This document shows positions 1 through 9,000 of a DNA stretch of 64,000 nucleotides, in pieces. The position numbers and the translations under genes are program-made. The notes below the pieces were generated by a model, which worked only from the letters and a program-made list of their open reading frames with translations, ran no database searches and was not told where the DNA came from. Origin of the DNA: Alistipes ihumii AP11. GTDB taxonomy: Bacteria; Bacteroidota; Bacteroidia; Bacteroidales; Rikenellaceae. The stretch is from contig NZ_CP102294.1 in NCBI RefSeq assembly GCF_025144665.1, forward strand, positions 868,001 to 932,000, in the 5' to 3' direction. Numbering within the stretch: the first letter of the stretch is position 1; each line of letters begins with the position of its first letter.

Positions 1-674
1 GGCGTATGGGCGAACCTCCCGTCGGGCGTGCAGTTCATCTCGACCACCTCGCACCCCAGTTCCCGGAGCAGTACGGGCATCACGACTCCTCCCACCGAGT
101 TGACCGCATCGACGACGACGCGGAACCCGGCCCGACGAACCGCCTCACGGTCGACCAGCGGCAGGGCCAGCACGCGGTCGATATGCTCGCGGTCGTAACT
201 GCCGCGAAAGACGACATGCCCCAGCGCGTCCACCCCGGGGTAATCGTAGGCGTCGTCCGCCGCAATAGCCAACACCCGTTTGCCCTCGGCGTCGCTGAGG
301 AACTCGCCGCGCGATCCGAGCAGCTTCAGCGCATTCCACTGCCCGGGATTGTGGCTGGCCGTCAGAATGATCCCTCCGTCGGCTCCTTTGCCCGTCACGG
401 CCATCTCGACCGTCGGCGTCGTGGCCAGCCCGATATCGATCACGTCGATCCCGCAGCCGCACAGCGTACCCGTCACGATCGAGGCGGCCATCTCGCCCGA
501 CAGGCGAGCGTCGCGTCCGACGACGACCCGCAGGCGCCGGCCCGCCCCGTTGTTCTCCCGCAACCACCGGCCGTAAGCCGACGTGAACTTGACCAGGTCG
601 AGCGGCGTCAGATTTTCGCCGGGCGCTCCGCCGATCGTACCCCGGATACCCGAAATGGATTTTATCAGTGTCAT
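1..674 (-). CDS. glmM: Phosphoglucosamine mutase / phosphomannomutase (3' part outside window)
   Basis: Alpha-D-phosphohexomutase that interconverts hexosamine/hexose 6- and 1-phosphates in the cytoplasm; in Bacteroidetes the likely role is glucosamine-6-P to glucosamine-1-P for cell-wall precursors. Reading the minus strand from the ATG at 674 gives about 224 residues with an N-terminal SGIRGTIGG segment (8-16), the VGRDAR substrate loop (52-57) and the phosphoserine loop TASHNP (105-110, Ser107). The family is about 460 residues long, so roughly half is beyond the left edge. The opposite-strand frame over the same bases is Arg/His-rich and has no family features. glmM rather than manB/pgm is an inference from the short loop sequence. 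Confidence 0.88.
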   Translation of the reverse strand, partial: MTLIKSISGIRGTIGGAPGENLTPLDLVKFTSAYGRWLRENNGAGRRLRVVVGRDARLSGEMAASIVTGTLCGCGIDVIDIGLATTPTVEMAVTGKGADGGIILTASHNPGQWNALKLLGSRGEFLSDAEGKRVLAIAADDAYDYPGVDALGHVVFRGSYDREHIDRVLALPLVDREAVRRAGFRVVVDAVNSVGGVVMPVLLRELGCEVVEMNCTPDGRFAHT

Positions 675-1617
675 GCTTTCTCCCTACTTAAATAATTTTT
701 ACAAAGAAAACGGTTTCGGACGAATAACGGCCACTTATTACACAAACCTATACATCGACAAAACGAATAAAGAAAATAAATACCGCACAGCATCCGGTCC
801 GCACCGTATCACGACCGCAGGCCATAAGAACCGGAACCGCACCGCCGGGCCCCGGAATGCCCACCGACACGCTCGGAGCAACCGGTCGCCGCCGCTCCGC
901 CGACCCAATCGGCAGGGCGCGGCATCCCGCCGAATGCCGACCGGGACACGAGGAGAAGCGCCGGCGAATCCGTCGAGAAATCGTCCCGGGAAAGGTCGCT
1001 TCCGACCGTTTCGACAGGACCCGCAAACGAGGAAAGCGCCCCCGCCGAAAGAGGCATATCCAAGGCTGCAACGAAATCCATATCGAGACGATCCGGCACG
1101 CCGACCCGGCACGAACGCCAGCCGCATCGCCCTGACAATTTCCGGCTCCCGGTTGACAGTTCCGGAACGCATATCGCCGGCACGCCGGCCGGAAGCGTCT
1201 CCGCCGAAGAGGTCCGGCAAAGAGCCAAGCGGCCCTCCGTCCCCCGAAAACCTACGCACGACAGGCCGGATGTCGTCCCGGCTTTTCCTGCGGGCCGCCG
1301 GTGCGGATTCGGGAAACGATTTCCCGGCCCGTTCCTTGCTTGTTACCGGTTCTTAGCTTATCTTTGATACGCCTTGGGAAGCCCGGCCGCACGAAAGCGA
1401 CAGCGAGCCAAGGCGGAGGGAACCCGCACGCGCAAAGCGGTCGTTCCGATGCCCGAGCACGGGAAACCGATCCGAAAAAGGAAACGACACCGCACGCAGA
1501 ACCGCAGCGACGAAGCCGGTCCGTCGTCCGGACCCGCACGGAAACGGCGGATCGAGAAAACAACGACAACCGGCCGGCCGGAACGATCCGGAACCGGTCC
1601 GAAACACCATAAAAAAC
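675..1617. other. Long GC-rich intergenic region without a supported gene
   Basis: About 940 bases between two divergent genes. Frames on both strands are open but code for Arg/Pro/Gly-rich sequence with no domain or signal peptide, as expected from GC-rich non-coding DNA. The first 120 bases next to glmM are AT-rich and probably contain its promoter. A TAnnTTTG box at 1359-1366 suggests a transcript with a leader of about 250 nt before the nucleoside phosphorylase. Confidence 0.6.
1335..1366 (+). promoter_or_regulatory. Bacteroidetes-type promoter for the nucleoside phosphorylase gene
   Basis: TATCTTTG at 1359-1366 matches the -7 consensus TAnnTTTG; CTTG at 1335-1338 lies 20 nt upstream, as expected for the -33 element. 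No other good box lies closer to the start at 1618, so the mRNA leader would be about 245 nt, which is long. Confidence 0.5.
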
Positions 1618-2496
1618 ATGACAAGAATGATAGCCCCTTCCGAACTGATCGTCAACTCCGACGGTTCGGTCTTTCATCTGCACCTGCGCCCCGAGCAGCT
1701 GGCTCGGACCGTCATACTGGTCGGAGACCCCGGACGGGTCGAGCAGGTCGCCTCCCGGTTCGACCGAATCGAGCACCGGGCAGCGAACCGCGAATTCGTG
1801 ACCGCCACCGGATATTATGCGGGCAAGCGCATGACCGTGCTGTCGACAGGCATCGGAACCGACAACATCGACATCGTCGTCAACGAGCTCGACGCGCTCG
1901 TGAACATCGACCTGAGGACCCGCACGGAAAAAGAGGAGAAAACCCGGCTCACGCTGGTCCGGCTGGGGACCTGCGGCGCGATCCGGCCCGAGCTGCAGCT
2001 GGGCGACCGGATTCTCTCGCGCATATCGGTCGGGCTGGACGGCCTGCTGAACTTCTACGAGGGAAGCGAAGCGGTCTGCGACCGGGAAATGGAACGGGCG
2101 TTCGTCGAACATACCGGTTGGAACTCGCGGCTCGCCACCCCCTATTTCGTCCGTTGCTCGGACTATCTCGCCGAGCTGTTCGCGCCGGATACCGTCGAGG
2201 GCATGACCGCCTCGGCGCCGGGATTCTATGCCCCGCAAGGACGCTACCTGAGGCTGGCGCCGGCCGACAGGCGCCTGAACGAGAAAATCGAGTCGTTCGA
2301 GTACGGCGGCCACCGCTTCACGAATTTCGAGATGGAAGGCTCCGCGCTGGCCGGACTCTCTCGTCTGATGGGGCACGATGCCGTCACGATCTGCACGGTG
2401 ATCGCCCAACGGGTCGCGCTCGAATCCGACACCGACTATCGGCCGTTTGTTGATAAGATGATAGCAACGTGCTTGGAAAAGTTGGCCGGAATCTGA
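1618..2496 (+). CDS. Nucleoside phosphorylase (uridine phosphorylase type)
   Basis: 292-residue PNP_UDP_1 family enzyme, cytoplasmic, splitting a nucleoside with phosphate into base and (deoxy)ribose-1-phosphate for salvage. Visible features: the phosphate-binding GDPGRV segment near residue 37-42, a STGIGTDN segment near residue 79-86 and the C-terminal NFEMEGSAL motif that binds the ribose. The length and the NFEME motif fit uridine phosphorylase-like members; exact substrate cannot be read from sequence. Start ATG at 1618 is followed directly by the conserved N-terminus; longer upstream frames are Arg-rich phantoms. Confidence 0.9.
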   Translation: MTRMIAPSELIVNSDGSVFHLHLRPEQLARTVILVGDPGRVEQVASRFDRIEHRAANREFVTATGYYAGKRMTVLSTGIGTDNIDIVVNELDALVNIDLRTRTEKEEKTRLTLVRLGTCGAIRPELQLGDRILSRISVGLDGLLNFYEGSEAVCDREMERAFVEHTGWNSRLATPYFVRCSDYLAELFAPDTVEGMTASAPGFYAPQGRYLRLAPADRRLNEKIESFEYGGHRFTNFEMEGSALAGLSRLMGHDAVTICTVIAQRVALESDTDYRPFVDKMIATCLEKLAGI

Positions 2497-2514
2497 AAAT
2501 TTGGACTATCTTTG
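2482..2514 (+). promoter_or_regulatory. dnaN promoter
   Basis: TATCTTTG at 2507-2514 (-7) with TTG at 2482-2484 (spacing 22, slightly long). It begins right at the stop codon of the preceding gene, so dnaN has its own promoter and a leader of about 110 nt. Confidence 0.6.
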
Positions 2515-2630
2515 AAGTTGGATTTCCGTTCGGCGACTCTCCGTTCGCCGGAGGAAAGCGCGGTTTCGCGCGACCGGCCGGAACCGCGTTCCCGACACAT
2601 TCATTGTCAAACCATTAAAGCGCATAACAT

Positions 2631-3758
2631 ATGAAATTCGTCGTATCCTCCACCGCACTGCTGAACGTGCTGCAGACCTCCAACAAGGTGGTCAGCAACA
2701 AGAACACGCTGCCCATTCTCGACAACTTCCTGTTCGAGCTCAAGGACGGCGTGCTGAAGATCACCGCTTCGGACCTCGAGACCACGATGATCGGCACGCT
2801 GAAAGTCGACAGCATGGAGCAGGAAGGCGTGATCGCCGCTCCGGTCAAACTGATGATCGATTCGCTGAAAGAGTTCTCGGAGCAACCGCTGACGATCGAG
2901 GCCAACGAGTCGACGTGGGAAATCCAGATCAGCTGGAAAACGGGCAAGCTGGCCATTCCCGGCACTTCCGGACTGAGCTACCCGACGCAGCCCGCGCTCG
3001 ACGAAGAGACGAAACAGGAAATCTCCGTCGACACGAACCTGCTGCTTACGGGCATCAACAAAACGATTTTCGCGACGGCCGACGACGAGCTCCGCCCGGT
3101 GATGAACGGCGTGTACGTCAACATCGAACCGCAGGCGATCACCTTCGTGGCGACCGACGCCCACAAGCTGGTCAAGTACGCCGCCTCGGTCGAAACCGGT
3201 ACGACCGCCTCTTTCATCCTGCCCAAAAAGCCGGCTAACCTGCTCCGGGGCGTACTGGGGAAGGAAGACGCCGACATCCGGATGGAATTCGACGACAAAA
3301 ACGTCGTCTTCCACCTGAAAAACCATACGCTCGTCTGCCGGCTGATCGAGGGCAACTATCCCAATTACAACGCCGTGATTCCGGCCAACAACCCGAACAA
3401 GGTGCTCGTGGACCGCACGGAGCTCCTGAACGGTATCCGCCGCGTGGCCGTCTGCTCGAATCAGGCCACGAACCTGATCAAGTTCGAGATCGAGCCCAAT
3501 ACGATCAACCTGACCGCTCAGGACCTCGATTTCTCGGTGTCGGCTCAGGAGTCGCTCACGTGCGACTACGAGGGCGAGGCGATCGAGATCGGCTTCCGGT
3601 CGACCTTCCTTGTCGAGATACTCTCGAACATCGAGACGCAGAACGTATCGGTCGAGCTGGCCGACTCGACGCGCGCCGGCGTGTTCAAGCCCGTCTACGA
3701 CGAGGCTCCGGACACCGAGACGCTGATGCTGCTCATGCCGATGATGATCAACGCATAA
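2631..3758 (+). CDS. dnaN: DNA polymerase III beta sliding clamp
   Basis: 375-residue processivity clamp; a homodimeric ring that tethers Pol III and other clamp-binding proteins to DNA. The start MKFVVSSTALLNVLQ and the C-terminus ending LMLLMPMMINA are typical of Bacteroidetes DnaN, and the length (about 370) is normal for three tandem clamp domains. It is not next to dnaA/recF here; the neighbours are a nucleoside phosphorylase and a DnaQ-like exonuclease, so the usual dnaA-dnaN linkage is absent within the window. Confidence 0.97.
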   Translation: MKFVVSSTALLNVLQTSNKVVSNKNTLPILDNFLFELKDGVLKITASDLETTMIGTLKVDSMEQEGVIAAPVKLMIDSLKEFSEQPLTIEANESTWEIQISWKTGKLAIPGTSGLSYPTQPALDEETKQEISVDTNLLLTGINKTIFATADDELRPVMNGVYVNIEPQAITFVATDAHKLVKYAASVETGTTASFILPKKPANLLRGVLGKEDADIRMEFDDKNVVFHLKNHTLVCRLIEGNYPNYNAVIPANNPNKVLVDRTELLNGIRRVAVCSNQATNLIKFEIEPNTINLTAQDLDFSVSAQESLTCDYEGEAIEIGFRSTFLVEILSNIETQNVSVELADSTRAGVFKPVYDEAPDTETLMLLMPMMINA

Positions 3759-4030
3759 AGTCCGTCCAAGACCCGTCGCAGGCAGCGGACCGCAGCGCTT
3801 TTGCCGGGACTTCCGCCCGGTAGCCGAGGATTCCCGAAAAGCGCCGGCGCGACTGCACGTCCGACCGTAACCGCCGGACCGGACGAATTCCGGTGCCGGG
3901 CCGTCGAACGGAACGAAACAGGAAAGCCGGCAGCAAAAGGCAAAGCTTCGGGCCCAGCCTTTCGGCACCGGGCCGGGTGTCGTCGGTCTCCGGCTTGAAT
4001 CCAACGGGGCGACCCGCAATAGAAAAACGA

Positions 4031-4804
4031 ATGAAACTGAACCTGAAAAATCCGATCGTCTTTCTCGATCTGGAAACCACCGGCGTCGATCCGTGCAAAG
4101 ACCGCATCGTCGAAATATCGCTCGTCAAAGTAATGCCCGACGGCAGCAAGGAAGTCAAGACGCGCCGGATCAACCCGCAGATGCACATTCCGGAGGCCGC
4201 CTCGGCCGTCCACCACATCTACGACAAGGATGTCGCCGACTGCCCCACTTTCCGCGAGATCGCCAAATCGCTGTGGGCTTACATCGAAGGATGCGACTTC
4301 GGAGGCTACAACTCGAACAAATTCGACATTCCGGTACTCGTCGAAGAGTTTCTGCGTGCCGGACTCGACGTAGACCTGCACAAAAGCCGTTTCATCGACG
4401 TGCAGAATATCTTCCACAAGATGGAGCAGCGCACGCTCGTGGCCGCTTACAAATTCTATTGCGGGAAAGAGCTCGACGAGGCCCACTCGGCCGAAGCCGA
4501 CACGCTGGCCACCTACGAAGTGCTGCTCGCGCAGCTGGACCGTTACCCCGAGCTGAAAAACGAGGTGGATTATCTGGCCGAATTCTCGTCGCGCGGCAAG
4601 TGCGCCGACTACGCGGGCAGAATCGTCTTCGACGAGAAAGGGGTCGAAGTGTTCAGCTTCGGCAAGCACAAGGGACGCCCGGTAGCCGAGGTATTCCGAA
4701 CCGAACCGAGTTACTATGCATGGATGATGAACGGCGACTTCCCTCTTTACACGAAAAAAGTCATCACCGCGATTCGCCTGCGCGAACTCAACAACAAAGA
4801 GTAA
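4031..4804 (+). CDS. DnaQ-like 3'-5' exonuclease
   Basis: 257-residue DEDDh-family exonuclease. The motif FLDLETTG gives Asp13 and Glu15 (ExoI), NKFDIP gives Asp99 (ExoII) and HSAEAD gives His152 and Asp157 (ExoIII), so all catalytic residues are present. A C-terminal segment from about residue 195 (FGKHKGRPV...YYAWM) resembles the small DUF3820-type domain often fused to such exonucleases in Bacteroidetes. The start at 4031 is chosen because the longer frame to 3893 adds only Arg-rich sequence. Proximity to dnaN suggests a replication or repair role; whether it is the replicative epsilon subunit is not known. Confidence 0.9.
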   Translation: MKLNLKNPIVFLDLETTGVDPCKDRIVEISLVKVMPDGSKEVKTRRINPQMHIPEAASAVHHIYDKDVADCPTFREIAKSLWAYIEGCDFGGYNSNKFDIPVLVEEFLRAGLDVDLHKSRFIDVQNIFHKMEQRTLVAAYKFYCGKELDEAHSAEADTLATYEVLLAQLDRYPELKNEVDYLAEFSSRGKCADYAGRIVFDEKGVEVFSFGKHKGRPVAEVFRTEPSYYAWMMNGDFPLYTKKVITAIRLRELNNKE

Positions 4805-4839
4805 GACCTTCCGCCACCGAAGGCAATCCCATACTTCCA

Positions 4840-4990
4840 TATGCCAACGCGCCCGCAGCCGGAGTTTTTCTATCCGCCGGGCGCGGTCGGTACACAGCCG
4901 TACATCCGGTCAGGCCCCTTATTCCAAATTTCCTCCGGCGGAGGGAGTTTCATACCGGGAAACCGGAGACACGGAGAGTTCGATGGCTGG
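4840..4990 (+). repeat. Dispersed intergenic repeat, copy R1
   Basis: Most divergent clear copy of a family also found at 18.65, 26.97 and 36.7 kb. Shared landmarks in order: an ATG, a CCGxAG...TTCxTAT block, a run of CCGGxCAGxCCC, the GGCGGAGGGA block and AAACCGGAxxC. It is in the 518-base gap between the exonuclease and the LysM gene, which otherwise holds nothing recognised. The open frame starting at 4841 lines up with those of the other copies. Confidence 0.5.
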
Positions 4991-5296
4991 TACAGGAAAG
5001 TAGATAACCGGATCACCGATTCGCCTAAGCAGGACATATCCCGCGAGGTAGGAAAGAACGGTCCTTCGAACGACTTAGGGAAAGGTGCGTCATAACTCTG
5101 CCGAACAGAGGACAGATATGCCGCCGGGCTCGCTCCGGAAACGGTATTTCTCCCGGACGCACGGCCGCAACGCGGGAAACAGGCCTTTCCGCAAAACAAG
5201 CGCCCGCAAAATTCGCATCGGGCATCAGGCGGGCGCAGCCCGATAAGTGCGAAGAAAGGCGCGCACCCGGCAAGACGAACGATCGTGACTTTTTCC

Positions 5297-5304
5297 TATA
5301 TTTG
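5297..5304 (+). promoter_or_regulatory. -7 promoter box of the LysM-protein gene
   Basis: TATATTTG, 19 nt upstream of the ATG at 5323. This short distance supports 5323 rather than an upstream start. No clear TTG at the -33 position. Confidence 0.55.
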
Positions 5305-5322
5305 CAGAAAATAGAACCGAAA

Positions 5323-7158
5323 ATGAAAAAAACAGCTTGGTTGCTGCTTTGCATTCTATTGGGCTTTTCGTGGGCCCGCGCGCAAACCCGGAAGTCGGAG
5401 AGCATGGTCACGATCGCAGGCGAAAGCTACTACGTGCACACGGTCGAGCCCGGGGAAACGCTCTACTCGCTCGGTAAAGCCTACGGCACGGACGAGCAAG
5501 CGATCCGCCGCAACAACCCGCACACGGCCGAAGGCCTGAAAACGGGACAGGTACTCAAGATTCCCGTCGTGCGGCAGGAGCCTCAGAAGCCCCTTTCGGA
5601 ACGGAAGAAAAAGCGACTGTTCGAGATACATACGGTCAATCAGGGAGAGACGGCCTACTCCATCTCGAAGCGGTACGGCGTGGGACTCGATGTGCTGATG
5701 GAAGACAACGAGGGCTTCGACCCCACGCACCTGTCGATCGGCCAGCAGATCAACATCCGCAAATCGAGCGTCGGGTCGAGCGACCACGCCGAGATCAAGG
5801 AGCAGATCGAATCGTACAAGGACGCGCTCAACAGCGTTTCGGATCGTTTCACGCACCACATGGTCGCACGCGGGGAAACGCTCTACTCGCTCGGCAAGCG
5901 ATACGGACTGCCCGTCGACTCGATCGTCCGGTACAACGAGGCAAACCTCCGGGACGGGCTCAAGGTAGGCTCCATCCTGCGCATACCCGTCGCTCCGCAG
6001 TCCGAATATCCGAGCGAGAGCGACCCACATGCGGGCATTCCCGGTACGGGACCGGTCTTCCCGACCGATACGCCGCCCCTGCCGGACGCCACGGCGGGCG
6101 AGCGGCCGGTCAAGCGATTCGATGCGAATGCGCCGGTACGCGTCGCCATGCTGCTGCCGCTGCAGGCCGACGGGACTCCGAACAGACAGTTTCTCGAATT
6201 CTACCAAGGGGCTCTGCTCGCGCTGAGCGATCTGAAAGGCAACGGCGTATCCGCCCGGCTCGACCTGTTCGACACGGGCCGTTCGGTAACCGAAACGCAA
6301 ACCCTGCTGCAACGTCCCGAACTCAGGGAGGCCGACCTGATCGTCGGCCCCGTCTACGACGAGACTTTCACGCCGGTAGCCGATTTCGCCGCCCGGTACG
6401 GCATCCCGGCCGTATCTCCGCTCGGCGCGATCGAGAGCGCCGATCATTCGCTGCTGTTCCAAGCGGCTCCCGATGCGGCATCGAAGTACGACAAACTCAG
6501 GGGACTGTTCTCGGACACGAACAACGTGGTCGTCATATCGGCCGCCCAAAACGACACGGAGTTCCAACAGGAAATACTGCCTTTGCTGCCCGGAACCGCC
6601 CACCGGCTGCACTACGCCAAGGGCATGGGAGGAAGCGCGCTGGAAAACGTCTTGAGCGGCGACAAGGAGAACGTGATCGTCGTGCTGTCATCGGACGAAA
6701 CGACGACCGACGCCATTCTGGCTTATATCAGCTCGATCCAGAACAGTCTGATCGCGCGCAGCGCCCTCAACCCTTCGATCCGCGTCGTCGGTTCGTCGCG
6801 CTGGGCCCGGTTCCGCAACATCGAGAAAAACCTCTTTTTCAAACTGAACCTGCGTTACGTCACCTCGTACCACGCCGACCGGGGCAATCAGCGAGTTCTG
6901 AACTTCGACCGCCGTTACATTGCCGACTTCGGCTCGATTCCGAGCCTTTACGCATACCGGGGATACGACGTGACGAAGCTTTTCGTCGGGACGGTCAAGC
7001 TGCACGGATCGGATTTCGTACGGTATCTGAACGAAGCCGAGCTACCGCTGTTGCAGACCCCTTACCGCTTCGTGCAGAAAGCTCCCGGCCGTAAGTTCGA
7101 GAACGGCGAATGGGCATTGGTATGCTACAATAACAACTATACGATCGAAGTCAGGTAG
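5323..7158 (+). CDS. Exported protein with three LysM domains and a PBP1-like domain
   Basis: 611 residues with an N-terminal signal peptide (residues 1-21, cut after ARAQ). Three LysM peptidoglycan-binding modules follow, around residues 36-83, 104-150 and 180-226; the first and third share ARGETLYSLGK-like and PGETLYSLGK starts. After a Pro-rich linker (about 230-265), the rest resembles a type-1 periplasmic-binding fold (receptor-family ligand-binding region). The architecture is common in Bacteroidetes and suggests a cell-wall-anchored periplasmic protein, possibly involved in peptidoglycan or outer-membrane maintenance; no enzyme motif is visible. Monocistronic, with its own promoter. 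Confidence 0.85.
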   Translation: MKKTAWLLLCILLGFSWARAQTRKSESMVTIAGESYYVHTVEPGETLYSLGKAYGTDEQAIRRNNPHTAEGLKTGQVLKIPVVRQEPQKPLSERKKKRLFEIHTVNQGETAYSISKRYGVGLDVLMEDNEGFDPTHLSIGQQINIRKSSVGSSDHAEIKEQIESYKDALNSVSDRFTHHMVARGETLYSLGKRYGLPVDSIVRYNEANLRDGLKVGSILRIPVAPQSEYPSESDPHAGIPGTGPVFPTDTPPLPDATAGERPVKRFDANAPVRVAMLLPLQADGTPNRQFLEFYQGALLALSDLKGNGVSARLDLFDTGRSVTETQTLLQRPELREADLIVGPVYDETFTPVADFAARYGIPAVSPLGAIESADHSLLFQAAPDAASKYDKLRGLFSDTNNVVVISAAQNDTEFQQEILPLLPGTAHRLHYAKGMGGSALENVLSGDKENVIVVLSSDETTTDAILAYISSIQNSLIARSALNPSIRVVGSSRWARFRNIEKNLFFKLNLRYVTSYHADRGNQRVLNFDRRYIADFGSIPSLYAYRGYDVTKLFVGTVKLHGSDFVRYLNEAELPLLQTPYRFVQKAPGRKFENGEWALVCYNNNYTIEVR

Positions 7159-7466
7159 TTCCCGCGGAGCCGCGAACCGCCGTGCAGACTCAAAATGAAC
7201 GGCCGGCATCGCAAAAATCCGGCGCTTCTCTTGTCTCAGGCAGACGGTCGCCCGACCCTGCTCACCCAAGGCTCCGGCAAGCGTTCCGATACGGTCGCGG
7301 AGCCGAATGTCCACCGGGAAGACATCCTCTCCCCGCGACCGACAGGCCGACAGCGAGGGTACCTCTTTCCTACGGAAGAATACCGCTTCCCGACAAAACC
7401 GCACAGAGACCGGCAGGGCCCGACCCATGACAAAACCGAAACGATTACCTTAAAAACACGATACGA
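7159..7466 (+). other. Intergenic region, possible decayed copy of the dispersed repeat
   Basis: About 300 GC-rich bases with no supported gene. Around 7335-7425 the order of blocks (ACAGGCCG, GAGGGTACC, CTACGGAAGAAT, CGACAAAACCG) loosely follows the repeat seen at 26.97 kb, but the match is too weak to call. Confidence 0.25.
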
Positions 7467-8558
7467 ATGAAACCTATCCGAATTCTCCTGCTTCTTGCCC
7501 TGCTGAGCGGTCCGTGCCTGACGGCTCGGGCCCAGAAAGTCGAACCGCTGATGCTCGAGGACAGCGCCTCGTGGAGCATGGTGCTGCTACCGGACCCGCA
7601 ATCCTATGTCAAGTACGGCTACAACCAGCCGCTGCTGGAAGTGATGACGCGCTGGATCCGGTATAACGTCGAGCGGCTGAATATCCGTCTGGTACTCTGC
7701 ACGGGCGACATGGTCGAGGAGAATTTCCGGACCGTGTCGGGAGGCGACGGCTGGCCCGGCGACCAGCCGTCGACCGAGCAGTGGGAGTCCGTCTCGCGCT
7801 CGTTCGGCATGCTCGACGACACGATTCCCTACATTCTGTGCACCGGCAACCACGATTACGGCTACAAAAGCTCCGAGAACCGGTACAGCCAGCTGAACTC
7901 CTATTTCCCGCCCAACCGCGATAGCCGGTACGCCGAGCTGCTGACCGGCATGTTCGAGAATGCGGCGGGCGTCAAGACGATCGAGAACGCATGGTACGAG
8001 TTCAAGGCGCCGACGGGCGAGAACTATCTGATCGTATCGCTCGAGTTTCAGCCGCGCCGCGCGATCGTAGAGGCCGCCCGCGAACTGGTCGCGCGTCCCG
8101 AGTACCGCGATCACCGGGTCATCTGGCTCACTCACGGCTACATGAACTCGGAAGTGCTCGGCAACAGCCTGATCTCGCAGAACGATTACCCCACCCTGAC
8201 CGACGTCACGCTCGGCGACGCGCTGTGGCGGGAACTGATCGAGCCCTCGGCTAACTCGTCGATGGTATTGTGCGGCCATGTCGTGGACGACATGAGCCAC
8301 CGGGGACACGTAGGTTTCCGCACTGACAAGAACCGCGCGGGACGCAACGTGCACCAGATGATGTTCAACGCCCAGGCCGAAGGAGGAGGCTGGGAAGGAA
8401 ACGGAGGCGACGGCTGGCTGCGCGTGCTCGAGTTTCATCCCGACGGGCGGACGGTCACCGTACACACGTTCTCTCCGCTGCTGGGCATCATTCCCTCGAC
8501 GGTCGGCATATCGCTCCGCACGGAACCCTACGACCATTTCTCCTTCACGCTGGATTAA
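7467..8558 (+). CDS. Secreted calcineurin-like metallophosphoesterase
   Basis: 363 residues with a signal peptide (1-22, ending ARAQ). Metallophosphoesterase motifs: DPQ at 43-45 in place of the first DxH, LCTGDM with GD at 80-81, CTGNHDYG with GNHD at 127-130, then LTHGYM and LCGHVVDD further on. These are the ligands of the dinuclear metal centre. Likely periplasmic or surface-exposed phosphatase; substrate unknown. The first motif has Asp-Pro-Gln rather than Asp-x-His, which is common in extracellular members and may affect metal choice. It stands alone between two terminators or long gaps. Confidence 0.88.
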   Translation: MKPIRILLLLALLSGPCLTARAQKVEPLMLEDSASWSMVLLPDPQSYVKYGYNQPLLEVMTRWIRYNVERLNIRLVLCTGDMVEENFRTVSGGDGWPGDQPSTEQWESVSRSFGMLDDTIPYILCTGNHDYGYKSSENRYSQLNSYFPPNRDSRYAELLTGMFENAAGVKTIENAWYEFKAPTGENYLIVSLEFQPRRAIVEAARELVARPEYRDHRVIWLTHGYMNSEVLGNSLISQNDYPTLTDVTLGDALWRELIEPSANSSMVLCGHVVDDMSHRGHVGFRTDKNRAGRNVHQMMFNAQAEGGGWEGNGGDGWLRVLEFHPDGRTVTVHTFSPLLGIIPSTVGISLRTEPYDHFSFTLD

Positions 8559-8664
8559 AAGCCGCTACCGGAACCGGGATTCTTTCTTGCGGCGCGGTCA
8601 GCGCATGCCATCCGTATCCGCTGCCGGTCGCGTTAGCGGCATTCCGTACAGCCGGATGCGAGCC

Positions 8665-8699
8665 GGATTCTTTTTCGAGAGAATCCAGCTCGCTTTTTT
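8665..8699 (+). terminator. Possible terminator of the phosphoesterase gene
   Basis: GGATTCTT...GAGAATCC forms an 8-bp stem with a short loop, followed within 7 nt by TTTTTT at 8694-8699. Confidence 0.4.
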
Positions 8700-8947
8700 G
8701 CAGCCTTGACCGCACGAAGTGTACGAGACCGCCCCATTTCTTATCCGGCGAAAAGACATCGACCTCCGCCGAGGATACCCCGGCAACGGGATCGCCCGGT
8801 CCGTCGCCTGTCGGACAGCCGCACCTTCGCATGGATAACGGCCCGAGGATAGCGGAACCCCGTCCGATACACGGCCGTAACGGAGCGAATAACACCCGAG
8901 CGGCAGCGCCCGGACGAACACCGAGCGGACAGATAAAAACAACGAGA

Positions 8948-8973
8948 GCGGGGCATTCGGTCGAATGCCCCGC
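8948..8973 (-). terminator. Terminator of htpG
   Basis: Perfect 12-bp inverted repeat (GCGGGGCATTCG with a 2-nt gap) 28 nt beyond the htpG stop; on the minus strand it is followed by a U-rich tail ending in GTTGTTTTT. Confidence 0.65.
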
Positions 8974-9000
8974 CCCGCCGTTCCGGCAGCAGATCGACGG

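Larger units (their letters stand above)
8559..9000. other. Intergenic region between convergent genes
   Basis: About 440 GC-rich bases between the phosphoesterase and htpG, which converge here. Apart from the two hairpins listed separately, I see no gene, repeat or RNA. Confidence 0.6.

Noticed and set aside
583-2453. Long Arg-rich plus-strand frames over the first intergenic region and the nucleoside phosphorylase
   Set aside because: No domains; composition is that expected from GC-rich DNA and from the shadow of the true gene.
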